In this document: positions 16,847 through 24,742 of the stretch, piece by piece
Layout: the number at the start of each line of letters is the position of its first letter
Numbering within the stretch: the stretch's first letter is position 1
Assembly: GCF_001921865.1 (NCBI RefSeq)
Contig: NZ_MSCT01000020.1
Location: forward strand, 186,001 to 250,000
Length of the DNA stretch: 64,000 bases
Source of the DNA: Pseudomonas chlororaphis
Lineage (GTDB): Bacteria > Pseudomonadota > Gammaproteobacteria > Pseudomonadales > Pseudomonadaceae
Direction: 5' to 3'
Position numbers and translations under genes: made by a program
The notes under the pieces: model-generated
Databases searched by the model: none
What the model saw: only the letters and a program-made list of their open reading frames with translations
What the model was told of the DNA's origin: nothing

Positions 16847-17113
16847 ATGCAGAAGAAAAGCAGCCTATCGGAATACACCGAGGCGGAATTCATCGAGCTA
16901 ATACAGGCGATTGGAAGCTGCAAGACAGAGCAAGAACGGGATGAACTGCTTGATCGCTGGGATCAACTTGCCCCACACCCAGCAGGCACTGATCTGCTGT
17001 ACTACCCCGAGCCAGGATCTGATGACTCACCAGAAGGCATTACCCAAACCGTGAAGGCGTGGCGAGCAGCCAATGGTCTTCCAGGTTTCAAGGAGACTCA
17101 CCAAAGCAAATAA
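16847..17113 (+). CDS. Orphan colicin E / S-type pyocin DNase immunity protein
   Basis: An 88-residue acidic protein with the whole signature of the colicin-E2/E7/E8/E9 immunity family: YTEAEFIEL near the N-terminus, then HPAGTDLLYYPEPGSDDSPEGI and VKAWRAANG-PGFK at the C-terminus. The YYP and DDSP segments form the DNase-binding helices in known Im proteins. The family binds and inactivates the nuclease domain of a cognate bacteriocin in the producer's cytoplasm. No nuclease or bacteriocin gene lies next to it, so it is an orphan that may protect against foreign pyocins. Base composition is visibly less GC-rich than its neighbours, consistent with transfer. A strong AAGGAAGGG site precedes the ATG. 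Confidence 0.9.
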   Translation: MQKKSSLSEYTEAEFIELIQAIGSCKTEQERDELLDRWDQLAPHPAGTDLLYYPEPGSDDSPEGITQTVKAWRAANGLPGFKETHQSK

Positions 17114-17121
17114 GCCACAAC

Positions 17122-17248
17122 AGTAGCCGCTACCGAGCCTGCGATCGGCCGGGGTCGTGTTCGACACGAAGGTCCTCCGGCGGATTCAAGATTTCTGCGC
17201 CCCCTACGGGGTCGTACGCAGCCTCGCAGGCTCGGCAGCGGCTACAGG
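17122..17248. repeat. Inverted REP pair ('gtagccgctgcc' family)
   Basis: The left copy begins GTAGCCGCTACCGAGCCTGCG; the right copy ends in its complement, CGCAGCC...GGCAGCGGCTACA. About 80 bases lie between the arms. This is a BIME-like arrangement just downstream of the immunity gene and may also end its transcript. Confidence 0.6.
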
Positions 17249-17274
17249 TTTAGCGTCGGCCGTTGGGTCCGGAT

Positions 17275-17667
17275 TCAAACCACCGCCCCGTCTCCCCGCC
17301 TGGCCGATCCATCGAGCAACGCGTCCACCACCGCCCGGGCCATCTCTACCGAATGGATCATCGACCAGATCAGGCCGCGCTCGACGCCGCTGGCCCGCTC
17401 GGTGATTTCGTCGGACACCTCTTCCGCCGCCTTGAGCAGGATCGACACATGCACCAACGCCTCCTCGGCGCTGATGCCTTCGCGTACGGAAAACAGCGAA
17501 TCGCGGCTCACGGCGCCACCTGCCGTGGGGCCCAACGACTGCAACAGAACCACCGCCCCTGAGCCATTGGCCAAGGCATGCAGGATCGTCTTGTTCGTCA
17601 GGTCATGCTCTGGATTGCGACAAGCAGAGGAGAGAGAAACCGGTGGATCGGGGACGAGCTTTTTCAT
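17275..17667 (-). CDS. DUF3077/DUF6124-like small Pseudomonas protein
   Basis: A 130-residue protein beginning MKKLVPDPP, the N-terminal pattern of a large family of small Pseudomonas proteins of unknown function. The second half (FSVREGISAEEALVHVS, then a helical segment) matches the DUF3077 style. The start is the ATG preceded by AGAGGATC; the frame extends 43 codons upstream without a ribosome-binding site. There is no signal peptide or membrane segment, so it is presumably cytosolic. It sits alone among repeats between two operons of the fatty-amine cluster and shows no sign of belonging to the pathway. Confidence 0.65.
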   Translation of the reverse strand: MKKLVPDPPVSLSSACRNPEHDLTNKTILHALANGSGAVVLLQSLGPTAGGAVSRDSLFSVREGISAEEALVHVSILLKAAEEVSDEITERASGVERGLIWSMIHSVEMARAVVDALLDGSARRGDGAVV

Positions 17668-18068
17668 GGTGGATCCTCTTGGAATGGAGCCACCACCGAC
17701 CGCTGCTAAACGAATGAGGGTGGCGGCTGTACGCGGGTTAGCAGACCGGTCCAAGAATCCCGGCGCACCCAAGGGCGCCCCACGCACAGCCGCCATGACA
17801 GCAACCGAAAAAGTTGCTTGAACTGACAGCGATACTTGCGTGACTTGGAAGCGAGCTGCTAAACCCGATCACCGAACATTCAGTGACAAGCCCGAGGCTA
17901 GACAGCGCCCTTCCCAGACACAAGCGGCCCGGAGTTTCTCGGAAAAGCCCTACGAAAGAAAGCGAAGAGCCTCACTTTCAGACAGCGTCCTACACGGCAA
18001 AACCTGTCATCCGCACAATCCAATCGCAAGCAATCGAGCGCCAACCGGCTGCCCCTACGCATCGCCCC
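17668..18068. other. Gene-poor stretch, nothing recognised
   Basis: About 400 bases between the DUF3077-like gene and the next REP pair. Several short open frames exist on both strands, but none has a convincing start, ribosome-binding site or recognisable product. No clear terminator or promoter was seen. Confidence 0.4.
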
Positions 18069-18180
18069 CTGTAGCCGCTGCCGAAGGCTGCGCAAGGACC
18101 GCAGGTCCTCCGGCGACCTCTAGACCCTACGCCCGCTTCGCGGTCGTACGCAGCCTCGCAAGCTCGGCAGCGGCTACAGG
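18069..18180. repeat. Inverted REP pair ('gtagccgctgcc' family)
   Basis: TGTAGCCGCTGCCGAAGGCTG at the left is matched by a complementary copy ending GGCAGCGGCTACA at the right, with GGACC-GCA-GGTCC and GCCCGC-TTC-GCGG-like hairpins between. It is the same family as 17122-17248. Confidence 0.65.
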
Positions 18181-18410
18181 GATCTGCGCCGACCGGTAGG
18201 TCGCGTTTGGCTTTTGATCTTGATCTACCTGCCCCTTCGGCAGGCCGAGTGGAGGTGTTCATCAGGGGGAAGGCGCGCAGCGCCCCTCGACGCAGTCGAG
18301 GACATCGCCGGCGGCGATGCCCCCTGAGGGACGCCGGAGGGAGGGAACCCGAGCGCAGCGAGGGCCGTACGCGGGGGCAAGCCCTTTTGGTTACTTTTAT
18401 GGCGTTTGAT
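18181..18410. repeat. Probable dispersed Pseudomonas non-coding repeat
   Basis: A stretch rich in small palindromes (CTGCC-CCTTC-GGCAG, CTCGACGCAGTCGAG, GCCGGCGGC) that leads into GCAAGCCCTTTTGGTTACTTTT and then into the tandem array. From memory this 'ttggttacttttnnngcg...aaaagtgac' sequence recurs in Pseudomonas fluorescens-group genomes. No coding signal was seen. Confidence 0.4.
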
Positions 18411-18805
18411 AAAAGTGACTCGCCGTAAGGGCGAAACCATAAGCCGCCGTGACCGCAGCAACGGATATGTACCCCATCGAAAAAGATGCAGCGCCAGAAC
18501 GGACGTCATCGCGAGCAAGCTCGCTCCTACAGGTGTTTGCCAAAAGTGACCCGCCGTCGTAAGGGCGGAACCCTAAGCCGCCGTTACCGCAGCAATGGAT
18601 ATGTACCCCATCGAAAAAGATGCAGCGCCAGAACGGACGTCATCGCGAGCAAGCTCGCTCCTACAGGTGTTTGCCAAAAGTGACCCGCCGTCGTAAGGGC
18701 GGAACCCTAAGCCGCCGTTACCGCAGAAATGGATATGTACCCCATCGAAAAAGATGCAGCGCCAGAACAGACGCCATCGCGGGCAAGCCTCGCTCCTACA
18801 GAGGC
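18411..18805. repeat. Three tandem ~134-bp repeats, each carrying a REP core
   Basis: Units begin AAAAGTGAC at 18411, 18542 and 18676, giving periods of 131 and 134 bases. Each runs through GCCG(T)AAGGGCG, CGGATATGTACCCC-type sequence and AAGATGCAGCGCCAGAAC to a REP core GCGAGCAAGCTCGCTCCTACA. Units 1 and 2 are nearly identical; unit 3 diverges in its REP core (GCGGGCAAGCCTCGC). Open frames through the array are by-products of the repeat. Confidence 0.8.
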
Positions 18806-18855
18806 ACCGACCCCGTCAGCCCTGCCAGATAATTACCGAAGAAAGAAGCCCCCAC

Positions 18856-19725
18856 TCACTCGTCGCAGAACAGCGCCGCGATCTGCGCCCGACTCGACGC
18901 CTGGAGTTTGGAGAAAATGTTCTGCAGGTGAGTTTTCACGGTCTTGTCGCTGATGCCGAGGATCTGACCAATCTCCCAGTTGGTCTTGCCTCGGGCCACC
19001 CAGCGCGAAATCTCCGCTTCGCGGCTGGACAGCACGGATAACAGTTGATGGTTCGGCCCCGGGTTGTGCCGCAGCAGCTTGCTGCCCAACGCCCGGTTCA
19101 GGGCAATGTGCAGGTACGGGGCGAACACCATCATGCGCATTTTGCTTTCATGGGCCACGGTGGCCGAGATGTTGTGAAAGAAATAGCCGGTGAAGGTATT
19201 GCGGTGCAGGCCGGGCAACAGGGTCCAGCCCAGGTTGCGGATCCCGTGTTCGCGAAAGATCTTCGCCCACACCTGGTCCGACGAGTTGCCCAGGCGCTCC
19301 ACGGTGGTGTATTTGGGGCGCCCGCAATGCTCGATCGGGTCGATACCCAGCGGCGGAATCATCCCGTCACGACCGACAATGGCCTTGATCAGGCTGTCGG
19401 AGACGCTGTCCGGGTGGATCAGGTGGGAAAAAAACACCCGGTGCGCGCGGACCCGGCCGCTGGCGAACACAAAGTTCTCGCACGGCAGGATCTGCGGCAG
19501 CGCCAGTTGGGTCTGCTGCTTGAGTTCGGCGATGGTCCGCGCCGAGGTAATGGAGTTGAGCACGCTGGTCAGTTGCAGGCGTTGCTGGCTGTCGGTGGGC
19601 GGCAGCGCCAGCACCGACCGCGGGCGGCTGGCCAGTTCCAGCCGCGGTTCGCAGAACGACGGCTGGGCGAACAGCAACGCCGCGGGTTTGTGCGCGTGCA
19701 CCGCACCGATCGATAGGCTAGTCAT
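18856..19725 (-). CDS. LuxR-type transcriptional regulator of the fatty-amine cluster
   Basis: A 289-residue protein with a C-terminal LuxR/GerE helix-turn-helix (about residues 222-283: LSSREAEI, IGQILGISDKTVKTHLQNI). The N-terminal ~215 residues do not show an obvious set of AHL-binding-pocket residues and may bind another ligand, perhaps a lipid or pathway product. The ATG overlaps the TGA of the FAAL gene (ATGA), so the regulator is translated together with the pathway's first enzyme. The frame extends antisense-like into the FAAL gene and is not the start. The matching palindromes at 16558 and 21675 are plausible targets, which would make it a pathway-specific, self-linked regulator. Confidence 0.85.
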   Translation of the reverse strand: MTSLSIGAVHAHKPAALLFAQPSFCEPRLELASRPRSVLALPPTDSQQRLQLTSVLNSITSARTIAELKQQTQLALPQILPCENFVFASGRVRAHRVFFSHLIHPDSVSDSLIKAIVGRDGMIPPLGIDPIEHCGRPKYTTVERLGNSSDQVWAKIFREHGIRNLGWTLLPGLHRNTFTGYFFHNISATVAHESKMRMMVFAPYLHIALNRALGSKLLRHNPGPNHQLLSVLSSREAEISRWVARGKTNWEIGQILGISDKTVKTHLQNIFSKLQASSRAQIAALFCDE

Positions 19726-21563
19726 ACTTCCACAGCCTGACTGTCGAGGGTGATGTCGCGCAATACCCGGCCATTGCTCTCCAGCGCGACCACCGACTTG
19801 TCCAGCGGGTGGGCTTCGGCCGGCGCCATGCCGCCCTGCGCCGCCAGCCAGGGCTCGAACTGCTTGCGGCATTCCTGGCGCTTGATCTTGCCGCTGGAGG
19901 TGCGCGGCAACGAGCCGCCGAACACCAGCAACAGCACCGGTCGGGCCAGTTGGTGGTGTTGCCACAACCGTGCCTTGAGGTCGCCGAACAACTGGCCGAT
20001 GTCGAGGCTGCGCAAGGCCCGCCGCTCGATTTCCTGGGCCACGACCACCTGCTCGCTGTCGCCGGCCTCGATGCTGAAGGCCGCCGTGCCGTCCGGGCGA
20101 AAGCTGTCGTGGGTGCGCAGCACGGTGTTCTCGATATCGCCAGGGTGATGGTTGACGCCATTGACGATGATCAGGTCCTTGAGCCGTCCGGTGACGAACA
20201 GTTCGCCGTCGAGCAGGAACCCCAAATCGCCGGTGCGAAAGTAGCGCGACCAACCCAGGGTCGGCGGTGCCGGGCGAAAGGCCGCGGCGGTGCTGTCCGG
20301 GCGCTGCCAGTAACCGCTGGCGACGCTGTCGCCGAGGATGCAGATCTCGCCGACCCGGCCGTCTTCCAGTGGCTGTTCAGTGTGCGGATCGCAAATGAAC
20401 GGAGCCTGCCCCGGGATGCCGCGCCCGCTGCTGACCAAGGTGCGCAGGCGCAACTCGGCGCTGGCGCCCGGGCCGTCGTGCAGGCGCGCCACGTTGTCTT
20501 CCAGCAGGCCGGCGTGGAACTGACGGACCACCGGCTCGCGCTTGCTGCCGCCGGCGCTGACCATCAGCGTGCCTTCGGCCAGCCCGTAACAGGGAAAGGC
20601 CGAGGTGCTGGCAAAACCGGCGCGGGCGAAGCGCTCATGGAACGCCGCGATGGTCTGCGCCCGCACATGCTCGGCGCCGTTGAAGGCCACCTCCCAACTG
20701 CTCAGGTCGAGGCCGGCCAACTCTTCGTCCTTGATCTTGCGCAGGCACAATTCATAGGCGAAGTTCGGCCCGCCGCTGACGGTGCCGCGGTAGGTGCTGA
20801 TGGCCTGCAACCAGCGCAGCGGCCGTTGCAGGAAGTGGATCGGCGCCAGCAGGGTCGAGCCGAAGCCGACGAACAAGGATTGCAGGATGCCGCCGATCAG
20901 GCCCATGTCGTGATACGGCGGCAGCCAGCTGACCAGGTGGCTGTCCTTGTGGGTCAGGAAGCCGCGGCTGATGCTGCGCGAGTTGTGGATCAGGTTGCCG
21001 TGGGTCACCGCGACGCCCTTGGGCACGCCGGTGGAACCCGAGGTGTATTGCAGGAAGGCAATATCGTCGCGGGTCACCCGGGGCGCCAGCCATTGGCTGG
21101 CCAGCGCCAGGTCCAGAGTCGCCATGTCCATGACCAGCGGGCTGCCGGCCTGCCCCAGCCGGGCCTGGATGGTCAGGACATCCTCGCCGCTGGCCAGGGC
21201 CGCCGTCGGTTGGCAGTCGTCGAGGATGCCGTCCAGCCGGTCCAGGGTCTTGGTCGCCCCCGGCGGATACGCCGGCACCGCCACCAGCCCGGCATACAGA
21301 CAGCCCATGAAGGCAATCACGTAGTCCAGGCCAGGCTTGAGCAGGATCAGCACTCGGTCTCCTGCCGGGCAATGCTCCTGCAACCGGGCAGCGGTCGCTT
21401 TCGCCGCGCGGTCCAGTTCAGAGAAAGTGATCAGGGTTGCTTCGTCTCGCCCGTTGTGTAGAAAACGATAGGCCAATCGGTCCGGGATCGTGTGGGCGTG
21501 AAGCTGCAGACATTCCGAAAAATTCGCATACGGAACGTCGCTATCGTGGTCGTTCGTAGTCAT
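19722..21563 (-). CDS. Fatty acyl-AMP ligase (FAAL)
   Basis: A 613-residue adenylate-forming enzyme. YTSGSTGVPKGV at 173-184 is the P-loop, VPAYPPG at 96-102 and FNGAEHVR in the middle are typical of FAALs rather than acyl-CoA synthetases, and GRLKDLIIVNG plus a C-terminal SGKIKRQECR complete the fold. FAALs activate free fatty acids with ATP and pass the acyl group to a carrier protein. The natural partner is the stand-alone ACP at 16099-16374. The ATG at 21563 yields a normal family N-terminus. It is divergent from the amidase/desaturase operon and coupled to the LuxR gene. Confidence 0.92.
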   Translation of the reverse strand: MTTNDHDSDVPYANFSECLQLHAHTIPDRLAYRFLHNGRDEATLITFSELDRAAKATAARLQEHCPAGDRVLILLKPGLDYVIAFMGCLYAGLVAVPAYPPGATKTLDRLDGILDDCQPTAALASGEDVLTIQARLGQAGSPLVMDMATLDLALASQWLAPRVTRDDIAFLQYTSGSTGVPKGVAVTHGNLIHNSRSISRGFLTHKDSHLVSWLPPYHDMGLIGGILQSLFVGFGSTLLAPIHFLQRPLRWLQAISTYRGTVSGGPNFAYELCLRKIKDEELAGLDLSSWEVAFNGAEHVRAQTIAAFHERFARAGFASTSAFPCYGLAEGTLMVSAGGSKREPVVRQFHAGLLEDNVARLHDGPGASAELRLRTLVSSGRGIPGQAPFICDPHTEQPLEDGRVGEICILGDSVASGYWQRPDSTAAAFRPAPPTLGWSRYFRTGDLGFLLDGELFVTGRLKDLIIVNGVNHHPGDIENTVLRTHDSFRPDGTAAFSIEAGDSEQVVVAQEIERRALRSLDIGQLFGDLKARLWQHHQLARPVLLLVFGGSLPRTSSGKIKRQECRKQFEPWLAAQGGMAPAEAHPLDKSVVALESNGRVLRDITLDSQAVEV

Positions 21564-21674
21564 TATTTTGTGTCCAGGCAGCCGTACTTAGCCATCTCCC
21601 GCAAGGCCCGAAACTGGCGGCCTTGCGCATCCATTACGCTTGATCATCCTCTGGGAGCGCGCAGTCGAAGTTAA

Positions 21675-21690
21675 TACTCCGAACGGCGTA
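21675..21690 (-). promoter_or_regulatory. Inverted-repeat operator upstream of the FAAL-luxR operon
   Basis: TACTCC-GAAC-GGCGTA is a 6-4-6 inverted repeat with one mismatch between arms. It lies 112 bases upstream of the FAAL start and 224 bases upstream of the divergent amidase start. On the minus strand, CGGAGTATT matches the ACP-operon site exactly, in the same orientation, supporting a common regulator. The 350-base intergenic region also must hold promoters for both directions; I could not assign -35/-10 boxes with confidence. Confidence 0.5.
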
Positions 21691-21913
21691 TACCCGCAAT
21701 TTTCGCCCCCAAGGCATAGTCAAAGCACAGTTTCACCGCAGGTTCGGCCAAGGCTTGGCCGCCCCTGTCCTCGGACGTTTCCAAGGCATGTGAAGCTCAT
21801 GGAAAGGACGTTCGCAAGCTGCGCATGTGTAACCAGCCATGTCACACACCCGCCTGCCGCGACGCCAACGCGCAGGCCTTCATTGAATCGAGCACAACCC
21901 TGGGGAGAACAGG

Positions 21914-23383
21914 ATGTCTTTCAGCGAGTACGCAACGTTCGACGCCGTCGGCCTGGCCGACCTGGTCAGAAGCAAGCAAGTGCTGCCCTCCGAGTTGCTG
22001 GAGGAAGCCATACGCCGCATCGAAGCCTTCAACCCGGCGGTCAACGCCGTGGTCTACAAGGCCTACGACAAGGCCCGGGCGCAGGCCGCCGCACAGGACA
22101 AGGCCCCCGCCACCGGCGCGCTACACGGCGTGCCGTTTTTGCTCAAGGACATCCTCGGCGACTGCCAGGACCTGCCGTCGACCCTGGCCTCGCGCATGCT
22201 GCAAACGCGGGTCATGCCCCAGGACTGCGAGCTGGTGAAGCGCTTTCGCCAGGCCGGGCTGGTGTTCGTCGGCAAGACCAACGCCCCGGAGTTCGGCATC
22301 CTGCCGACCACCGAAGGCGCCTTTTACGGCCCGGCGCGCAACCCGTGGAACCTGGAGTACTCCACCGGCGGCTCCAGCGGTGGCGCGGCCGCCGCGGTGG
22401 CCACCGGCATGGTGCCGGCGGCCCACGGCAACGACGGCGGCGGCTCGATCCGCATCCCCGCCTCGTGCTGCGGCCTGGTCGGCCTCAAGCCGACCCGGGC
22501 GCGCAATTCCCTGGCCCCGGACTTCGGCGAGCTGCTCAGCGGCCTGCTCGACGAACATGTGCTGACCCGCAGCGTGCGCGACAGCGCCGCCCTGCTGGAC
22601 GCGACCCACGGCGTGGTGCCAGGCGACCCGTACCGCGCGCCGCCGGTGCAGGGGCGTTTCCTCGACCAACTCGGCCACGCACCCGAGCGCCTGCGCATCG
22701 CCTTTTCCAGCACCGACCCGGCCGGCAGGCCGTTGCACCCCGACTGCCTGGCCGCGGTGGAAAGCACCGCGCGCCTGCTCGAATCCCTCGGCCACCACGT
22801 AGAAGAAGCCGCGCCGCAACTGGATCTGCCGAGCTTCGCCGAAGCCTTCAGCGCCCTGTGGTTCTCCGGCATCGCCTTCGCCGTGGAGCTGATGAGCCTG
22901 CAACTGGGGCGCGGCCCGCTGCCGGACGAGCTGGAAAACCTGACCCAGGCCGTGCACCAACGGGGCCTCGGCGTGAGCGCCGTGGAGTACCAGATGTCCG
23001 AGCTGGTGTTGCAGCAGGTCGGCCGGGAAATGGCGCGTTTCCACCAGACCTACGATTGCTGGCTGACCCCGACCCTGGCCCGGCCGCCGCTGCGCAACGG
23101 GGTGGTGGACGTCCATTCCAGCGACCTGGAAAACACCTACGGCCCGCTGATCGACTACAGCCCCTTCACCGCCATCCACAACGCTTCGGGGCAGCCGGCG
23201 ATTTCCCTGCCGCTGCACTGGAACGCCGAGGGCCTGCCGATCGGCCTGATGTTCAGCACCGCCTTCGGCGAGGAAGCCTTGCTCCTGTGCCTCGCCGCCC
23301 AGCTGGAGCAGGCGCGGCCGTGGCGGGACCGGCGGCCGCCGCTGTTCCTGCAACACCGCCCCCTCGCAACGGTTGCCGGCTAA
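21914..23383 (+). CDS. Amidase-signature family hydrolase
   Basis: A 489-residue enzyme with the Ser-cisSer-Lys triad of the amidase signature family: K78 in FLLKDILG, cis-Ser S154 in TGGSSGG and nucleophile S178 in GNDGGGSIRIPAS. The family includes fatty acid amide hydrolase, GatA and many bacterial amidases. Beside a predicted fatty-amine pathway it could cleave or exchange an amide on a lipid amine (deprotection, degradation or immunity); that is inference. It has no signal peptide, so it should be cytosolic. It heads a plus-strand operon with desaturase C (12-base gap) and diverges from FAAL. GGGGAGAAC precedes the ATG. Confidence 0.88.
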   Translation: MSFSEYATFDAVGLADLVRSKQVLPSELLEEAIRRIEAFNPAVNAVVYKAYDKARAQAAAQDKAPATGALHGVPFLLKDILGDCQDLPSTLASRMLQTRVMPQDCELVKRFRQAGLVFVGKTNAPEFGILPTTEGAFYGPARNPWNLEYSTGGSSGGAAAAVATGMVPAAHGNDGGGSIRIPASCCGLVGLKPTRARNSLAPDFGELLSGLLDEHVLTRSVRDSAALLDATHGVVPGDPYRAPPVQGRFLDQLGHAPERLRIAFSSTDPAGRPLHPDCLAAVESTARLLESLGHHVEEAAPQLDLPSFAEAFSALWFSGIAFAVELMSLQLGRGPLPDELENLTQAVHQRGLGVSAVEYQMSELVLQQVGREMARFHQTYDCWLTPTLARPPLRNGVVDVHSSDLENTYGPLIDYSPFTAIHNASGQPAISLPLHWNAEGLPIGLMFSTAFGEEALLLCLAAQLEQARPWRDRRPPLFLQHRPLATVAG

Positions 23384-23395
23384 GGAGCGCAGCAG

Positions 23396-24529
23396 ATGCC
23401 CACGCTGGACAGCACCGCCTATCGCGATACCTCTCAGGCCCCGGGGCAGCACCCCCCGGGCGCCATCCCCTGGCCCACCGATGGCTTGAGCCGCGAGGAA
23501 CTGGCGCGCCACGGCAAGGAGCTGATTCGCCAGACCCTGCCCTTCACCGTGGAAAACCGTCGCCTGAGCTGGTGGCATTTCTATTCGACGCTGCTGGTGA
23601 TCGGGCTGTTCGGCACGGCCGTGGCCATGCCGCTGTGGTGGCCGCTGCGCCTGGCGTGCAGCGTGCTGCTGGGCTTGTCCCTGGTGCGCATGTTCGTGCT
23701 CTACCACGACTACATGCACGGCGCGATCCTCAAGGGTTCGCGCTTCGCCGCGGCGTTCTTCAAGACCTTCGGCCTGCTGCTGATGGCCCCGCCGACGCTG
23801 TGGAAGCAGTCCCACGACTACCACCACGGCCATAGCTGCCAGTACGTCGGCGCGGAGCAGCGGCGCCTGCCGCTGCTGTCCACCCACACCGACCTTGGCA
23901 CCTTTCCCCTGCTGTCCACCGAGGAATATGCCCGCGCCGGGCGCTTCAAGCGCTTGCGCTACCGCCTCGCCAGGCACCCGCTGATGATCCTGCTGGCATC
24001 ATTCAGCATCTTTATTTTCAGCATCTGCATGGTGTCGCTGGTCACCCAGCCGCGGCATCGCCTCTGGTCGCTGCTGGCCCTGGCGCTGAACCTGGCGAGC
24101 GCCGTCGCCCTGGCGCTGCTGGCGCCGGACATCCTGTTGTACGGGGTGCTGATCCCCAGCCTGTCCGGCTCGGCGCTGGGCGCCTACATGTTCTACTGCC
24201 AGCACAACTTCCCCGGCGTGCGTTATCCCGCACGTGCCGACTGGGACTACGCCGCCACCGCGGTGTATTCATCCAGCTACATGCGTACCGGCCCGCTCAT
24301 GGCCTGGTTCACCGCCAATATCGGCTACCACCATGTGCATCACGCCAATTCGGGCATTCCGTTCTATCGCTTGCCGGAGGCCATGGCGGCGATCCCGGCG
24401 TTGCAGGCGCCGATCACCACCTCGCTGCACCCGCGGGATATCTACCGCTGCCTGCGGCTCAAGCTGTGGGACCCGGCGCGCCAGCGCATGGTGTCGTTCG
24501 CCGAGTTCCACCGGCAGTTGCAACGCTGA
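23396..24529 (+). CDS. Membrane fatty-acid desaturase C
   Basis: A 377-residue membrane di-iron desaturase with histidine boxes HDYMH (104-108), HDYHH (140-144) and HHVHH (312-316), plus QHNFPG at 269-274, a motif seen in the plant omega-6/bacterial desaturase branch. About 60 hydrophilic residues precede the first membrane segment. It is distinct from both A and B, so the cluster encodes three non-redundant desaturase-family enzymes. GGAG lies just before the ATG and the gene follows the amidase by 12 bases. Position and bond type (double or triple) are not readable from the sequence. Confidence 0.9.
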   Translation: MPTLDSTAYRDTSQAPGQHPPGAIPWPTDGLSREELARHGKELIRQTLPFTVENRRLSWWHFYSTLLVIGLFGTAVAMPLWWPLRLACSVLLGLSLVRMFVLYHDYMHGAILKGSRFAAAFFKTFGLLLMAPPTLWKQSHDYHHGHSCQYVGAEQRRLPLLSTHTDLGTFPLLSTEEYARAGRFKRLRYRLARHPLMILLASFSIFIFSICMVSLVTQPRHRLWSLLALALNLASAVALALLAPDILLYGVLIPSLSGSALGAYMFYCQHNFPGVRYPARADWDYAATAVYSSSYMRTGPLMAWFTANIGYHHVHHANSGIPFYRLPEAMAAIPALQAPITTSLHPRDIYRCLRLKLWDPARQRMVSFAEFHRQLQR

Positions 24530-24742
24530 AGGAAATGAGGCCAGCGCCGCCGTCGGGCGGGTGCTGGCCGGGGCCCTCGACGCCGGAATTTTCCCGGCGA
24601 TTGCGGGTCAGTAGAGCCACGCCTTTTCGCTCCGGCCCATTGGCCCGTGACAATGGCGCGGCGGTCCCATAAATTAGGCGCCCTGAAAAGGCCCGGTGCT
24701 TTTCTAGCCTCATTTCCAGTTAAACGAAGTAGTGAAATATCA

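Noticed and set aside
18411..18805. Possible CRISPR array
   Set aside because: The repeat unit is ~134 bp with no short direct repeat/unique spacer alternation and no cas genes; it is a tandem duplication carrying REP cores.
24539..24569. GGCCAGC...GCTGGCC stem after desaturase C as a terminator
   Set aside because: It can fold but lacks a T-tract; transcription end at this point cannot be supported.
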